Shown here: positions 1 through 5,501 of the stretch, piece by piece
How positions within the stretch are numbered: position 1 is the stretch's first letter
Layout of the letters: every line of letters starts with the position of its first letter
The notes under the pieces: model-generated
What the model was told of the DNA's origin: nothing
The model's input: the letters and a program-made list of their open reading frames with translations, nothing else
Database searches by the model: none
Program-made: the position numbers and the translations under genes
Assembly (NCBI GenBank): GCA_946615295.1
Contig: CAMOHL010000051.1
Span: forward strand, 1 to 6,387
Length of the DNA: 6,387 nt
Direction: 5' to 3'
Source: an uncultured Clostridia bacterium
Lineage (GTDB): Bacteria > Bacillota > Clostridia > Christensenellales > UBA1242

Positions 1-52
1 GCGGACCGACCGGTTATGAGCCGGTTGCTCTAACCAACTGAGCTAAAGGTCC
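1..52 (-). tRNA. tRNA with CAU anticodon, 3' part cut by the window edge (tRNA-Ile2 likely, or elongator tRNA-Met)
   Basis: Read on the minus strand from 52, the gene starts with acceptor strand GGACCTT, then TA, a GCTC/GAGC D-stem with loop AGTTGGTTA, and an anticodon arm ACCGG-CTCATAA-CCGGT. The anticodon is CAT (18..16). The variable loop follows, and the window ends at the start of the T-stem, so the T-arm and acceptor 3' strand are outside. CAU is carried by initiator tRNA-Met, elongator tRNA-Met and the minor tRNA-Ile2, whose C34 is changed to lysidine by TilS. The acceptor start with C4 and C5, and the general sequence, look to me like Bacillota/Mollicutes tRNA-Ile2 rather than tRNA-Met. 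That identity is inference from remembered family patterns; the tRNA call itself is secure. It lies 20 nt downstream of tRNA-Pro and is probably cotranscribed with it. Confidence 0.9.
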
Positions 53-72
53 ATCTGTGCAATGCACAAATA
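53..72 (-). other. Spacer between the two tRNAs with a small inverted repeat
   Basis: The 20-nt spacer holds the inverted repeat TGTGC (56-60) and GCACA (64-68) around a 3-nt centre. It could form a 5-bp hairpin in the tRNA precursor between the encoded CCA of tRNA-Pro and the 5' end of the next tRNA. Such a hairpin could help separate the two tRNAs during processing. There is no T-run after it in the transcribed direction, so it is not a terminator. The repeat is seen; its role is a guess. Confidence 0.4.
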
Positions 73-148
73 TGGTCGGGGTGGAGAGACTTGAACTCCC
101 GGCCCCATGGTCCCAAACCACGTGCGCTACCAACTACGCCACACCCCG
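73..148 (-). tRNA. tRNA-Pro (anticodon UGG)
   Basis: This is a complete 76-nt cloverleaf on the minus strand. The acceptor strand CGGGGTG (from 148) pairs with the 3' strand ending CACCCCG, followed by discriminator A and an encoded CCA (75..73). The D-arm has the GTTGGTA-type loop. The anticodon arm is CGTGG-TTTGGGA-CCATG with anticodon TGG at 115..113 and one G-T wobble in the stem. The T-arm has the GGGAG/CTCTC stem with the TTCAAGT loop. A UGG-reading tRNA-Pro can decode most or all CCN codons when U34 is modified, as is usual in low-GC bacteria. It is the first gene of a two-tRNA unit with its own promoter about 20 nt upstream of its 5' end. Confidence 0.97.
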
Positions 149-175
149 AAGCACCATAATTTCGCTGACTTATTT

Positions 176-204
176 ATAATATTATAAACAAAAGATTTTG
201 TCAA
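176..204 (-). promoter_or_regulatory. Sigma-70/SigA-type promoter for the tRNA-Pro unit
   Basis: On the minus strand there is a perfect -35 box TTGACA (204..199), a 17-nt spacer, and a -10 box TATTAT (181..176, five of six matches to TATAAT). The expected transcription start is near 170-168, giving a leader of about 20 nt before tRNA-Pro at 148. Perfect -35, ideal spacing and position just ahead of a stable-RNA gene make this the best-supported promoter in the window. A competing TATAAT lies 12 nt after the -35, too close to be its partner. Confidence 0.78.
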
Positions 205-210
205 GAGTTT

Positions 211-275
211 TTTATAAAATTTATTATAAATTTTGCAAAAATTATGTTGCGATATTTTTTTATGCGATATTTCGC
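211..275. repeat. AT-rich gap between the gmk-like gene and the tRNAs: short direct and inverted repeats
   Basis: The 159-nt gap contains a 10-bp direct repeat TGCGATATTT at 248-257 and 263-272 (15-nt period). The second copy extends into GCGATATTTCGC (264-275), a 4-bp hairpin. Nearby are the palindrome TTTTGCAAAA (231-240) and an A/T-only 7-bp inverted repeat, TTTATAA/TTATAAA (211-230). None of these is a convincing GC-rich stem followed by a T-run in the minus direction, so I do not call a terminator. Transcription from the upstream operon may run into the tRNAs. Confidence 0.5.
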
Positions 276-307
276 TACTTTTATCAATTTGCAATTGTAT
301 TCGAATA

Positions 308-1093
308 TCAATTTTCAAATTGATACTTATATTTTTCAACTTTGATATCTTTTTTTACTATCAATTTTGCTACTGGAATATTTGTTATTATACTTGCCAT
401 GAGTTTTTCTACACCACTCACAATATATGCTTTGTTATCTTTTACTACAATTTTGATTGGAGAAAGATTTTTTCCAGCAGTCAATTTATTTGCATAATAC
501 TTAACTTTGTATTTGCTTAATTTTGACAAATCTTTTTTTGAATAAAAATCTTTGTTTTCCAAGTTTATTAGTGAATTTATCAAAGCTGTTGTTTCAAGCA
601 AATCTTCATTATAAATTATATAATCAAACTTGTTTAATTGCTTTTGCTCATAATTGTATCTGCCAAGCCTAAGCTTTATCTGTTTTTCGCCTCTACCAAT
701 AAGTCTGTTTTTTAGTTCACCCTTTTTGACAGTCAAAAATACTTTTATGATTTTTGTTCTATCGGCAAGCTTTTTTGATAGATTTTGTGCGCCTTCAACT
801 CCAATGTCTTTAATCAAGATGTTGCCTTTTCTAATATAGTCATCAAAAATCAAATATGATGAACCATAGTAGTTATTGTGAATAAATTCGTGTTCTATAA
901 ATTCACTATTTTTAATTTTATCTTGAAAAACTTCTTTTTCAATATAAAAATATGGCTTTCCTTCAACCTCACCTTCTCTTTTTTCTCTTGTTGTGTATGT
1001 TGGCATTAACACAAAATTTTCATTGTTTCTTTGTAATTCATTTATAACAGTGTTTTTTCCTGCTCCAGAACTTCCTGACAATATAATAAACAT
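308..1093 (-). CDS. gmk: Guanylate kinase-family protein with a C-terminal ParB/sulfiredoxin-like extension
   Basis: The protein has 261 aa; bacterial guanylate kinases, which make GDP from GMP and ATP, usually have about 190-210. Residues 1-178 are the kinase: P-loop GSSGAGKNT (7-15), GMP-binding segment TTREKREGEVEGKPYFY (34-50), FIEHE (65-69), NNYYGSS (73-79), KDIGVEGAQ (95-103) and a RLIGRG lid (130-135). R36, R39, E67, Y76 and S78 match GMP-binding positions. Odd points are Asn in the P-loop where Ser/Thr/Gly is usual, Gly98 where the family commonly has an acid, and a lid about three residues short. Residues 185-255 are extra. The stretch LSPIKIVVKD (210-219), then AYIVSGVEK (222-230) and IPVAKLIV (239-246), resembles the ParB N-terminal/sulfiredoxin fold, but the usual GxxR/GERR is GVEK. 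The start has GGAG 7 nt upstream; the stop is TGA. The gene lies 15 nt after plsC. The symbol is by family only; it may be a paralogue with another role. Confidence 0.82.
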   Translation of the reverse strand: MFIILSGSSGAGKNTVINELQRNNENFVLMPTYTTREKREGEVEGKPYFYIEKEVFQDKIKNSEFIEHEFIHNNYYGSSYLIFDDYIRKGNILIKDIGVEGAQNLSKKLADRTKIIKVFLTVKKGELKNRLIGRGEKQIKLRLGRYNYEQKQLNKFDYIIYNEDLLETTALINSLINLENKDFYSKKDLSKLSKYKVKYYANKLTAGKNLSPIKIVVKDNKAYIVSGVEKLMASIITNIPVAKLIVKKDIKVEKYKYQFEN

Positions 1094-1108
1094 ATCAAAT
1101 CTCCAAAA

Positions 1109-1714
1109 TTATTTTTTCTTTTTAAATTCGTATTTTTTTAACATTTCATCCATAGATTTTGTTATTTCAGCATTTATAGCATCATAAACATCTTTGCCTA
1201 ACCTTTGTGATTGATATTTTGATATATCAATAGGCTCACCTATGACAAGCCTGTTTCGACGGAATATTTTAGGTTTCCTTACGAGAACTATTGGCACAAT
1301 TGGTGCATTTGCTTTTAGAGCAAAAGATGCAACTCCATTTTTTAGGTTGTTGACTTCTTCAACCGAAGAATTTCTTGTTCCCGTTGGAAATATCAAAAGT
1401 GGTTTGTTTTTATCTTTCAACACTCTCAAACAAGATTTCACTGCATCAATATCAACTTCGCCTCGTTTTACACTTATTGCACCAATTTTTTTTAGATAAC
1501 CACCAAAGAGTTTGTTTTTGAACAACTCAGCCTTTGCTAATGCATAAAATCTTTTGAATGATTTTGTTCCAATGATAAGAACATCCAAGTTGCTAGTATG
1601 ATTTGCCGCCCATATTGATTTTGTTGTTATCAAGTTCTTTTTACCTATAACTTTTGTTGGATAAAATATTTTTATATAAATCCAAAACAAAACCATACTA
1701 ATCCAATATAACAT
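1109..1714 (-). CDS. plsC: 1-acyl-sn-glycerol-3-phosphate acyltransferase (PlsC family)
   Basis: This membrane acyltransferase of 201 aa transfers an acyl group to lysophosphatidic acid to make phosphatidic acid, the phospholipid precursor. Residues 2-18 form a hydrophobic N-terminal membrane segment. Motif I is NHTSNLD (38-44) with the catalytic His39 and Asp44 (HX4D). Motif II is around AKAELFKNKLFGG (60-72). Motif III is FPTGTRN (109-115), and motif IV is APIVPIVL (137-144). The length is typical for small Bacillota PlsC proteins. The odd point is motif III: the family consensus is FPEGTR and the glutamate is replaced by Thr111 (codon ACG), while the Gly, Thr and Arg remain. The C-terminus is a Lys-rich tail. 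The ATG shares one base with the cmk stop (TAATG). A strong AGGTGG site lies 6 nt upstream inside the last cmk codons, so translation is probably coupled. The precise acyl acceptor is inferred from the family. Confidence 0.9.
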   Translation of the reverse strand: MLYWISMVLFWIYIKIFYPTKVIGKKNLITTKSIWAANHTSNLDVLIIGTKSFKRFYALAKAELFKNKLFGGYLKKIGAISVKRGEVDIDAVKSCLRVLKDKNKPLLIFPTGTRNSSVEEVNNLKNGVASFALKANAPIVPIVLVRKPKIFRRNRLVIGEPIDISKYQSQRLGKDVYDAINAEITKSMDEMLKKYEFKKKK

Positions 1715-2379
1715 TATTTTCCACCTATATATTTAAAAAATTCGTTTATAACCTCATCAATAGTCAAGTTTGATGAATCGATAACAATTGCATCTTCACA
1801 AACAACAAGCGGTGAAACTTTTCTATTTTTATCTCTATAATCCCTATCTTTCATATCAGCCAAAACTTCTTCAAAAGTTACATTACTGCCTTTTTTTATA
1901 AGTTCATCAAATCTTCTTTTTGCTCGAATTTCAACATTTGCATCAAGATAAAACTTATAGTTTGCCATTGGCAAAACATTTGAGCCAATATCTCTACCAT
2001 CCATTATGACACTTTGTGAATTTGCAGTTTCTCTTTGCAATTTTACAAGTTTTTGTCTAACAACAGGATGAACTGATATTTTGCTTGCACCTTCACTTAC
2101 TTTATCAGTATAGAGTTTATTTGTTACATCGACTCCATCAAGAATTACATATTGTAATCCGTTTTCATATTTTAATGCAATTTTTGTATTTTCAGCAATA
2201 TAATTTGCTGTTTCTTCACTTTCAGGATCCAAATTGTTGTTTATACATTTTAATGCAAGTGCTCTATACATTGAGCCTGTGCTAAAATATGGAATATCTA
2301 ATTTTTTTGCTAATTCTTTTGCAATTGTTGTTTTTCCTGCTCCTGCTGGACCATCAATTGCAATAACAATTTTTTCCAT
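1714..2379 (-). CDS. cmk: Cytidylate kinase (CMP/dCMP kinase)
   Basis: This cytosolic kinase of 221 aa phosphorylates CMP and dCMP with ATP, feeding CTP/dCTP pools and salvage. The length is normal for bacterial Cmk. Visible parts are the P-loop GPAGAGKTT (10-18), the CMP-site segment STGSMYRA (33-40), the region VSEGASKISVHPVVRQKL (94-111), DGRDIGS (127-133), the Arg-rich segment RAKRR (152-156), and the lid RDYRDKNRKVSPL (179-191). The substrate-site arginines expected from E. coli Cmk (in MYR, in the VR...R segment, in DGRD and in the lid) are present. Only the first residue of the usual D(T/S)GAMYR motif differs (Ser33). The end VIDSSNLTIDEV is typical. The start is fixed by the conserved MEKIVIAIDGPAGAGK beginning. 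It lies 33 nt after miaA and overlaps plsC by 1 nt. cmk-plsC adjacency is common in Clostridia. Confidence 0.97.
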   Translation of the reverse strand: MEKIVIAIDGPAGAGKTTIAKELAKKLDIPYFSTGSMYRALALKCINNNLDPESEETANYIAENTKIALKYENGLQYVILDGVDVTNKLYTDKVSEGASKISVHPVVRQKLVKLQRETANSQSVIMDGRDIGSNVLPMANYKFYLDANVEIRAKRRFDELIKKGSNVTFEEVLADMKDRDYRDKNRKVSPLVVCEDAIVIDSSNLTIDEVINEFFKYIGGK

Positions 2380-2383
2380 AATA

Positions 2384-2388
2384 CCCCC
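2384..2388 (-). promoter_or_regulatory. Atypical G-run ribosome binding site of cmk
   Basis: Ahead of the cmk ATG, the only purine-rich stretch in the 33-nt gap is GGGGG, just 4 nt from the start. The other genes here have AGGA, GGAG or AGGTGG at 5-7 nt. It can still pair partly with the anti-Shine-Dalgarno, but its sequence and short spacing suggest weaker initiation or some dependence on readthrough from miaA. Confidence 0.4.
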
Positions 2389-2412
2389 GAATTATATAAT
2401 ATATTAAATCTA

Positions 2413-3345
2413 CTATTTTTGCAACTTAATTTGCAAAAAACTATTTACATCTTCTATTATTCTATCAAGATTTTTGTATTGATACTCCCTAACATTAGGC
2501 ATTTTTTTAAACCAAGTTAACTGTCTTTTTGCATAATGCCTACTATTTTTTTTAATCAAATCAACCATCTCTTCATAAGATATTTTATTTTCAAAATAGT
2601 CAAAAAATTCCTTGTAGCCAATTCCACCCATACTTTGATTATCACGAGTTAATCCATAGCTGCTTATAAGATTTTTTACTTCGTTTTCTAGACCTAGTTC
2701 AAGCATTAAATCAACTCTTTTGTCTATTCTTTTATATAACTCATTTCTATCATCATTTAAAAATATTAAAAAGTAGTCAAATTCACTCTCCATTTTTGTT
2801 TTGAATGATGATTTTGTTTTGCCTGTCAACTCAAAAATCTCAATTGCCCTAATTATTCTAGAAATATCTTTTGCATGAAGTTTTTCAGCTGATTCTGGGT
2901 CAATTTGTTTGAGATAGTCCAAAAGATACTGTCCTCCGTTCTGCTTTGCAATTTCTTTATATTTTTGTCTAATGCTTTCATCTCTTTCTGCATTTCCAAG
3001 TTCCATAGGAAAAAGCAGTCCCTTCATATAAAGACCTGTTCCACCAACAACAATTGGAAGTTTGCCCCTAGAAATGATGTCATCTATTATTTTTTTTGCT
3101 TCTTCTCTATATTCTGCCATAGAAAACTCTTCATTTGGTTCTCTTATGTCAATCATATAGTGCTTTGCTTGACTTTGCTCTTCCATGTTTGGCTTTGCTG
3201 AACCAATATCAAGTTTTTTGTATATGGCAATGCTATCACAAGAAATAATTTCGCCATTAAACATTTTTGCAAGTTTGATTGCTGTTGCGGTCTTTCCAAC
3301 CGCAGTTGGACCTCCAATGCAAACAATTTTTGGTTTGTTCTCCAT
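2413..3345 (-). CDS. miaA: tRNA dimethylallyltransferase MiaA
   Basis: MiaA transfers a dimethylallyl group from DMAPP to N6 of A37 in tRNAs that read UNN codons. This is the first step towards ms2i6A, which stabilises codon pairing. The protein has 310 aa, the usual length. It shows the P-loop GPTAVGKT (12-19), the catalytic-Asp segment SCDSIAIYKKLDIGSAKP (35-52, Asp37), YMIDIREPNEEFSMAEYR (63-80), and GGTGLYMKGLL (101-111). Further on are the RIIRAIEIFELTGK segment (163-176), MGGIGYKEF (239-247) and the tRNA-binding RHYAKRQLTWFKK (269-281). All key parts are intact. AAGGA lies 7 nt before the ATG; the stop is TAG. Its place after mutL is a widespread bacterial order, but no hfq follows. A 147-nt gap upstream may hold its own promoter. 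Confidence 0.97.
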   Translation of the reverse strand: MENKPKIVCIGGPTAVGKTATAIKLAKMFNGEIISCDSIAIYKKLDIGSAKPNMEEQSQAKHYMIDIREPNEEFSMAEYREEAKKIIDDIISRGKLPIVVGGTGLYMKGLLFPMELGNAERDESIRQKYKEIAKQNGGQYLLDYLKQIDPESAEKLHAKDISRIIRAIEIFELTGKTKSSFKTKMESEFDYFLIFLNDDRNELYKRIDKRVDLMLELGLENEVKNLISSYGLTRDNQSMGGIGYKEFFDYFENKISYEEMVDLIKKNSRHYAKRQLTWFKKMPNVREYQYKNLDRIIEDVNSFLQIKLQK

Positions 3346-3397
3346 AATAATATCCTTATTTTTTGATACTCACTTAAAATTTATTTTACAATTTCAA

Positions 3398-3425
3398 AAT
3401 ATAATTACATTTAATATTTTTTGAA
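3398..3425 (-). promoter_or_regulatory. Possible promoter for miaA-cmk-plsC-gmk-like
   Basis: In the mutL-miaA gap the minus strand has TTCAAA (3425..3420), 16 nt, then TATATT (3403..3398). That would start transcription near 3391 with a leader of about 45 nt. A second candidate is TTGATA (3472..3467), 17 nt, TAAACT (3449..3444). In DNA this AT-rich such matches arise by chance, so this is a weak call. The size of the gap compared with the other junctions is the main reason to expect a promoter here. Confidence 0.3.
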
Positions 3426-3437
3426 TTAATATAACTA

Positions 3438-3491
3438 TTCGTAAGTTTAAAATTTGCATAAACTTATATCAATATGAGTTCGAAATACGAA
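3438..3491 (-). repeat. Nested inverted repeats just after mutL
   Basis: Three inverted repeats overlap within 54 nt. The outer arms are TTCGTA (3438-3443) and TACGAA (3486-3491). An inner near-palindrome lies at 3461-3480 (AACTTATAT...ATATGAGTT, 8 of 9 pairs with a 2-nt centre). A perfect 7-bp pair AAGTTTA (3443-3449) and TAAACTT (3459-3465) shares bases 3461-3465 with the inner palindrome, so those two stems exclude each other. A further TTCGAA palindrome sits at 3479-3484. It begins two bases after the mutL stop. There is no T-run, so it is not a canonical terminator; it could be an RNA 3' end structure or an attenuator-like switch before miaA. Confidence 0.4.
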
Positions 3492-3492
3492 A

Positions 3493-5490
3493 TTAAACAA
3501 TTCGCTTAAACCACTTTTCAATATCAGTTTTCTTGATTTCAACAACAACAGGTCTGCCATGTGGACATTGAAGTTGCATTTCTTCATCTTTCATTTGTTT
3601 TATGAGCGAATTTACTTCACCAGCCGACAATTTTTTTCCTGCTCTAACGGCTGTTTTGCAACTATGTTGCATCAATTTTTCTAGAATCAAATCACTTTGT
3701 TTAAGTGATTTCATATTTGACAAATCTTTTAAAATATTGTCAAAAAATTGTTTGATATCCATTCCAATCAAAACAGATGGTATTGAATTTATTGCAAAGG
3801 TTTTTGTTCCAAACTGTTCAATATCAAAACCTATCGTTTTAAGTTTGTCTATATTTTCTTCAATGAACTCAAATTCTTGATTGTTTAAATCAATAATAAA
3901 TGGTGCAAGCAAGTTTTGCTTTACAACATTTCTGCTGTCAACTTCTTTTACTAATCTATCAAAAAGGAGTCTTTCGTGTCCTGCATGTTCGTCTATAACA
4001 TAAACCTTATCTTGTTTTTCAACAATCAAATATAAATTGAAAATTGAGCCGACAAATTTTATATCACTTGTATCAAAAAATTCAGCTGTTTTTGACACTT
4101 CATTTTCAAAACTGATTTCATTTAACATAGTTTGATTGTTTGTTGAATTGTTTTGACTTTCAATTTGATTGCTATTTCTTTCAATTATTTTATTAAATAT
4201 CGTTGAACCCTCATTGAATGATGTGGACCCATTGTTTCCAAAAAAGCTTTCCAAACTAAAACTATTTTTTGTTTCAATTTGTTCATCTTTTTTGTTGTCA
4301 TCTACATTGTTTTTTTGACTATCATCAAACAAAAAATTCTCTGTTTTTTTTGTCAAATCTTGATTATTTTGCAAAAAATCGCTATTTTTTGTCAAATTTT
4401 CGTCATTTTCTTTCAAATTTTCATTGTTTTTTGAAAAACTAAATCCATTTTCAACAACATTATAATTTGATACAAAATCTGTTGGTGTTGTTATTTTGTC
4501 GCATTTAAAAAGTGCAGAACTAACAGCATTATAAACATTTCCAAAAATTTCATTTGAATTGTTAAATCTCACTTCCATTTTGTTTGGATGAACATTGACA
4601 TCTAGTTTGTCAAAAGGAATTTCTAAATTCAAAACATAAAATGGAAATTGTCCTTTCATCAAATAATGTTCATAGGCATTGTAAACACAAGTTGAAACCA
4701 TTTGAGAATATACATATCTATTGTTTATTGAAAGTGTTTGGTATGTTCTGTTTGGCTTTGAAAATGTTGGTAATCCAATATATCCACTAACCCTAATTCC
4801 ACTATTATTGTTTACTTCGTCTATCTTTATAATTTCATCTTTGAAAGACTTTCCATAGACAACATAAATTGCATCAAAAAGGTTTGTTCCAGTGCTGTGA
4901 TAAAGCAATTTGTCATCAACAAGATACTTGAAAGAAATTTTTGGATTACACAAAATGTATCTTTCAATCAAATTTGTGATTTCATTTGCTTCAGTTCTTG
5001 GCTTTTTCAAAAACTTTGCCCTTGCTGGAACATTGAAAAATATATCACTAACAGAAATTGTTGTGCCATTATCTCCACCTATTTCAATGGTTTCGCCCTG
5101 TTTTCCACCTTCAATTTCGGTTTGTCTTGCAAATTGTTCAGCTGCTGTTTTACTAGTCAATTTAACCTTTGAAATACTCGCAATACTTGCAAGAGCTTCT
5201 CCCCTAAAACCTAAAGTTCCTATTTTTTCAAGGTCTTGTTCAGTTTTAATTTTGCTGGTTGCATGGCTCAAAAAAACTTTGTCAAAATCATCAGGTTCAA
5301 TTCCAGAACCATCATCTATAACTGTTATGTTTTTTATTCCACCATCTACTATTGAAACAACAATATTTTTTGCTCCCGCATCAATACTATTATCCAAAAG
5401 TTCTTTCACAACACTTGCTGGTCTTTCAACAACTTCACCAGCAGCAATTTTGTTGAAAATATTTTCATCTAAAATATTAATCTTTGACAT
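3493..5490 (-). CDS. mutL: DNA mismatch repair protein MutL (endonuclease type)
   Basis: MutL is recruited by MutS at mismatches and, in this class, nicks the new strand. It has 665 aa. Residues 1-332 form the GHKL ATPase and transducer: AAGEVVERPASVVKELLDNS (16-35) with Glu30 as general base and Asn34 for Mg2+, DDGSGI (59-64), HATSKI (76-81), GFRGEAL (94-100), and DVNVHPNKMEVRF (297-309). Residues 334-475 are a long, Asn/Ser/Glu-rich, probably disordered linker with short repeats. The C-terminal domain (from about 478) carries the metal/endonuclease motif DEHAGHE (500-506, family DQHAxxE), SCKTAVRAG (610-618) and CPHGRP (642-647). QNLLAPF (525-531) fits the beta-clamp-binding motif. Nuclease motifs are usual where MutH is absent. 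The motif's last acidic residue is Asp511 rather than Glu. The start has AAAGGA 5 nt upstream, 11 nt after mutS. Confidence 0.98.
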   Translation of the reverse strand: MSKINILDENIFNKIAAGEVVERPASVVKELLDNSIDAGAKNIVVSIVDGGIKNITVIDDGSGIEPDDFDKVFLSHATSKIKTEQDLEKIGTLGFRGEALASIASISKVKLTSKTAAEQFARQTEIEGGKQGETIEIGGDNGTTISVSDIFFNVPARAKFLKKPRTEANEITNLIERYILCNPKISFKYLVDDKLLYHSTGTNLFDAIYVVYGKSFKDEIIKIDEVNNNSGIRVSGYIGLPTFSKPNRTYQTLSINNRYVYSQMVSTCVYNAYEHYLMKGQFPFYVLNLEIPFDKLDVNVHPNKMEVRFNNSNEIFGNVYNAVSSALFKCDKITTPTDFVSNYNVVENGFSFSKNNENLKENDENLTKNSDFLQNNQDLTKKTENFLFDDSQKNNVDDNKKDEQIETKNSFSLESFFGNNGSTSFNEGSTIFNKIIERNSNQIESQNNSTNNQTMLNEISFENEVSKTAEFFDTSDIKFVGSIFNLYLIVEKQDKVYVIDEHAGHERLLFDRLVKEVDSRNVVKQNLLAPFIIDLNNQEFEFIEENIDKLKTIGFDIEQFGTKTFAINSIPSVLIGMDIKQFFDNILKDLSNMKSLKQSDLILEKLMQHSCKTAVRAGKKLSAGEVNSLIKQMKDEEMQLQCPHGRPVVVEIKKTDIEKWFKRIV
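4327..4428 (-). repeat. Degenerate tandem repeat inside the MutL linker
   Basis: Residues 355-388 of MutL repeat a roughly seven-residue unit of the form (E/D)(N/F)L followed by K/N/T-rich residues: ENLKEND, ENLTKNS, DFLQNNQ, then DLTKKTE and a last NFL. Leucines fall at 359, 366, 373, 379 and 387. In the DNA the unit TCAAAT recurs at 4353, 4392 and 4413 of the plus strand, the last two 21 nt apart, which suggests expansion by slippage. A second short duplication, GSTSFNE/GSTIFNK, lies at residues 421-434. The leucine spacing could also support a short amphipathic helix. Confidence 0.6.
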
Positions 5491-5501
5491 ATAAATCCTT
5501 T

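Noticed and set aside
211..230. Inverted repeat as rho-independent terminator after the gmk-like gene
   Set aside because: The stem is A/T only and is followed by AAACTCTTGACA, not a T-run, in the transcribed direction.
127..339. Minus-strand 70-codon frame crossing the gap and entering tRNA-Pro
   Set aside because: It ends inside a tRNA gene, overlaps the tRNA promoter, and its Lys/Ile/Asn content is what random AT-rich DNA encodes.
233..520. 95-codon plus-strand frame rich in Phe, Cys, Ile and Tyr that looks like a membrane peptide
   Set aside because: The hydrophobic composition comes from reading the reverse of the AT-rich 3' end of the gmk-like gene. There is no supporting ribosome site or homology I recognise.
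2905..3424. Plus-strand frames antisense to miaA
   Set aside because: miaA on the minus strand has all family motifs with no gap. The antisense frames show no domain and end at chance stops.
4910..5494. 194-codon open frame on the plus strand antisense to the start of mutL
   Set aside because: It lies wholly opposite the highly conserved MutL ATPase domain, and its product has no recognisable motif. It is a shadow caused by the codon bias of mutL.
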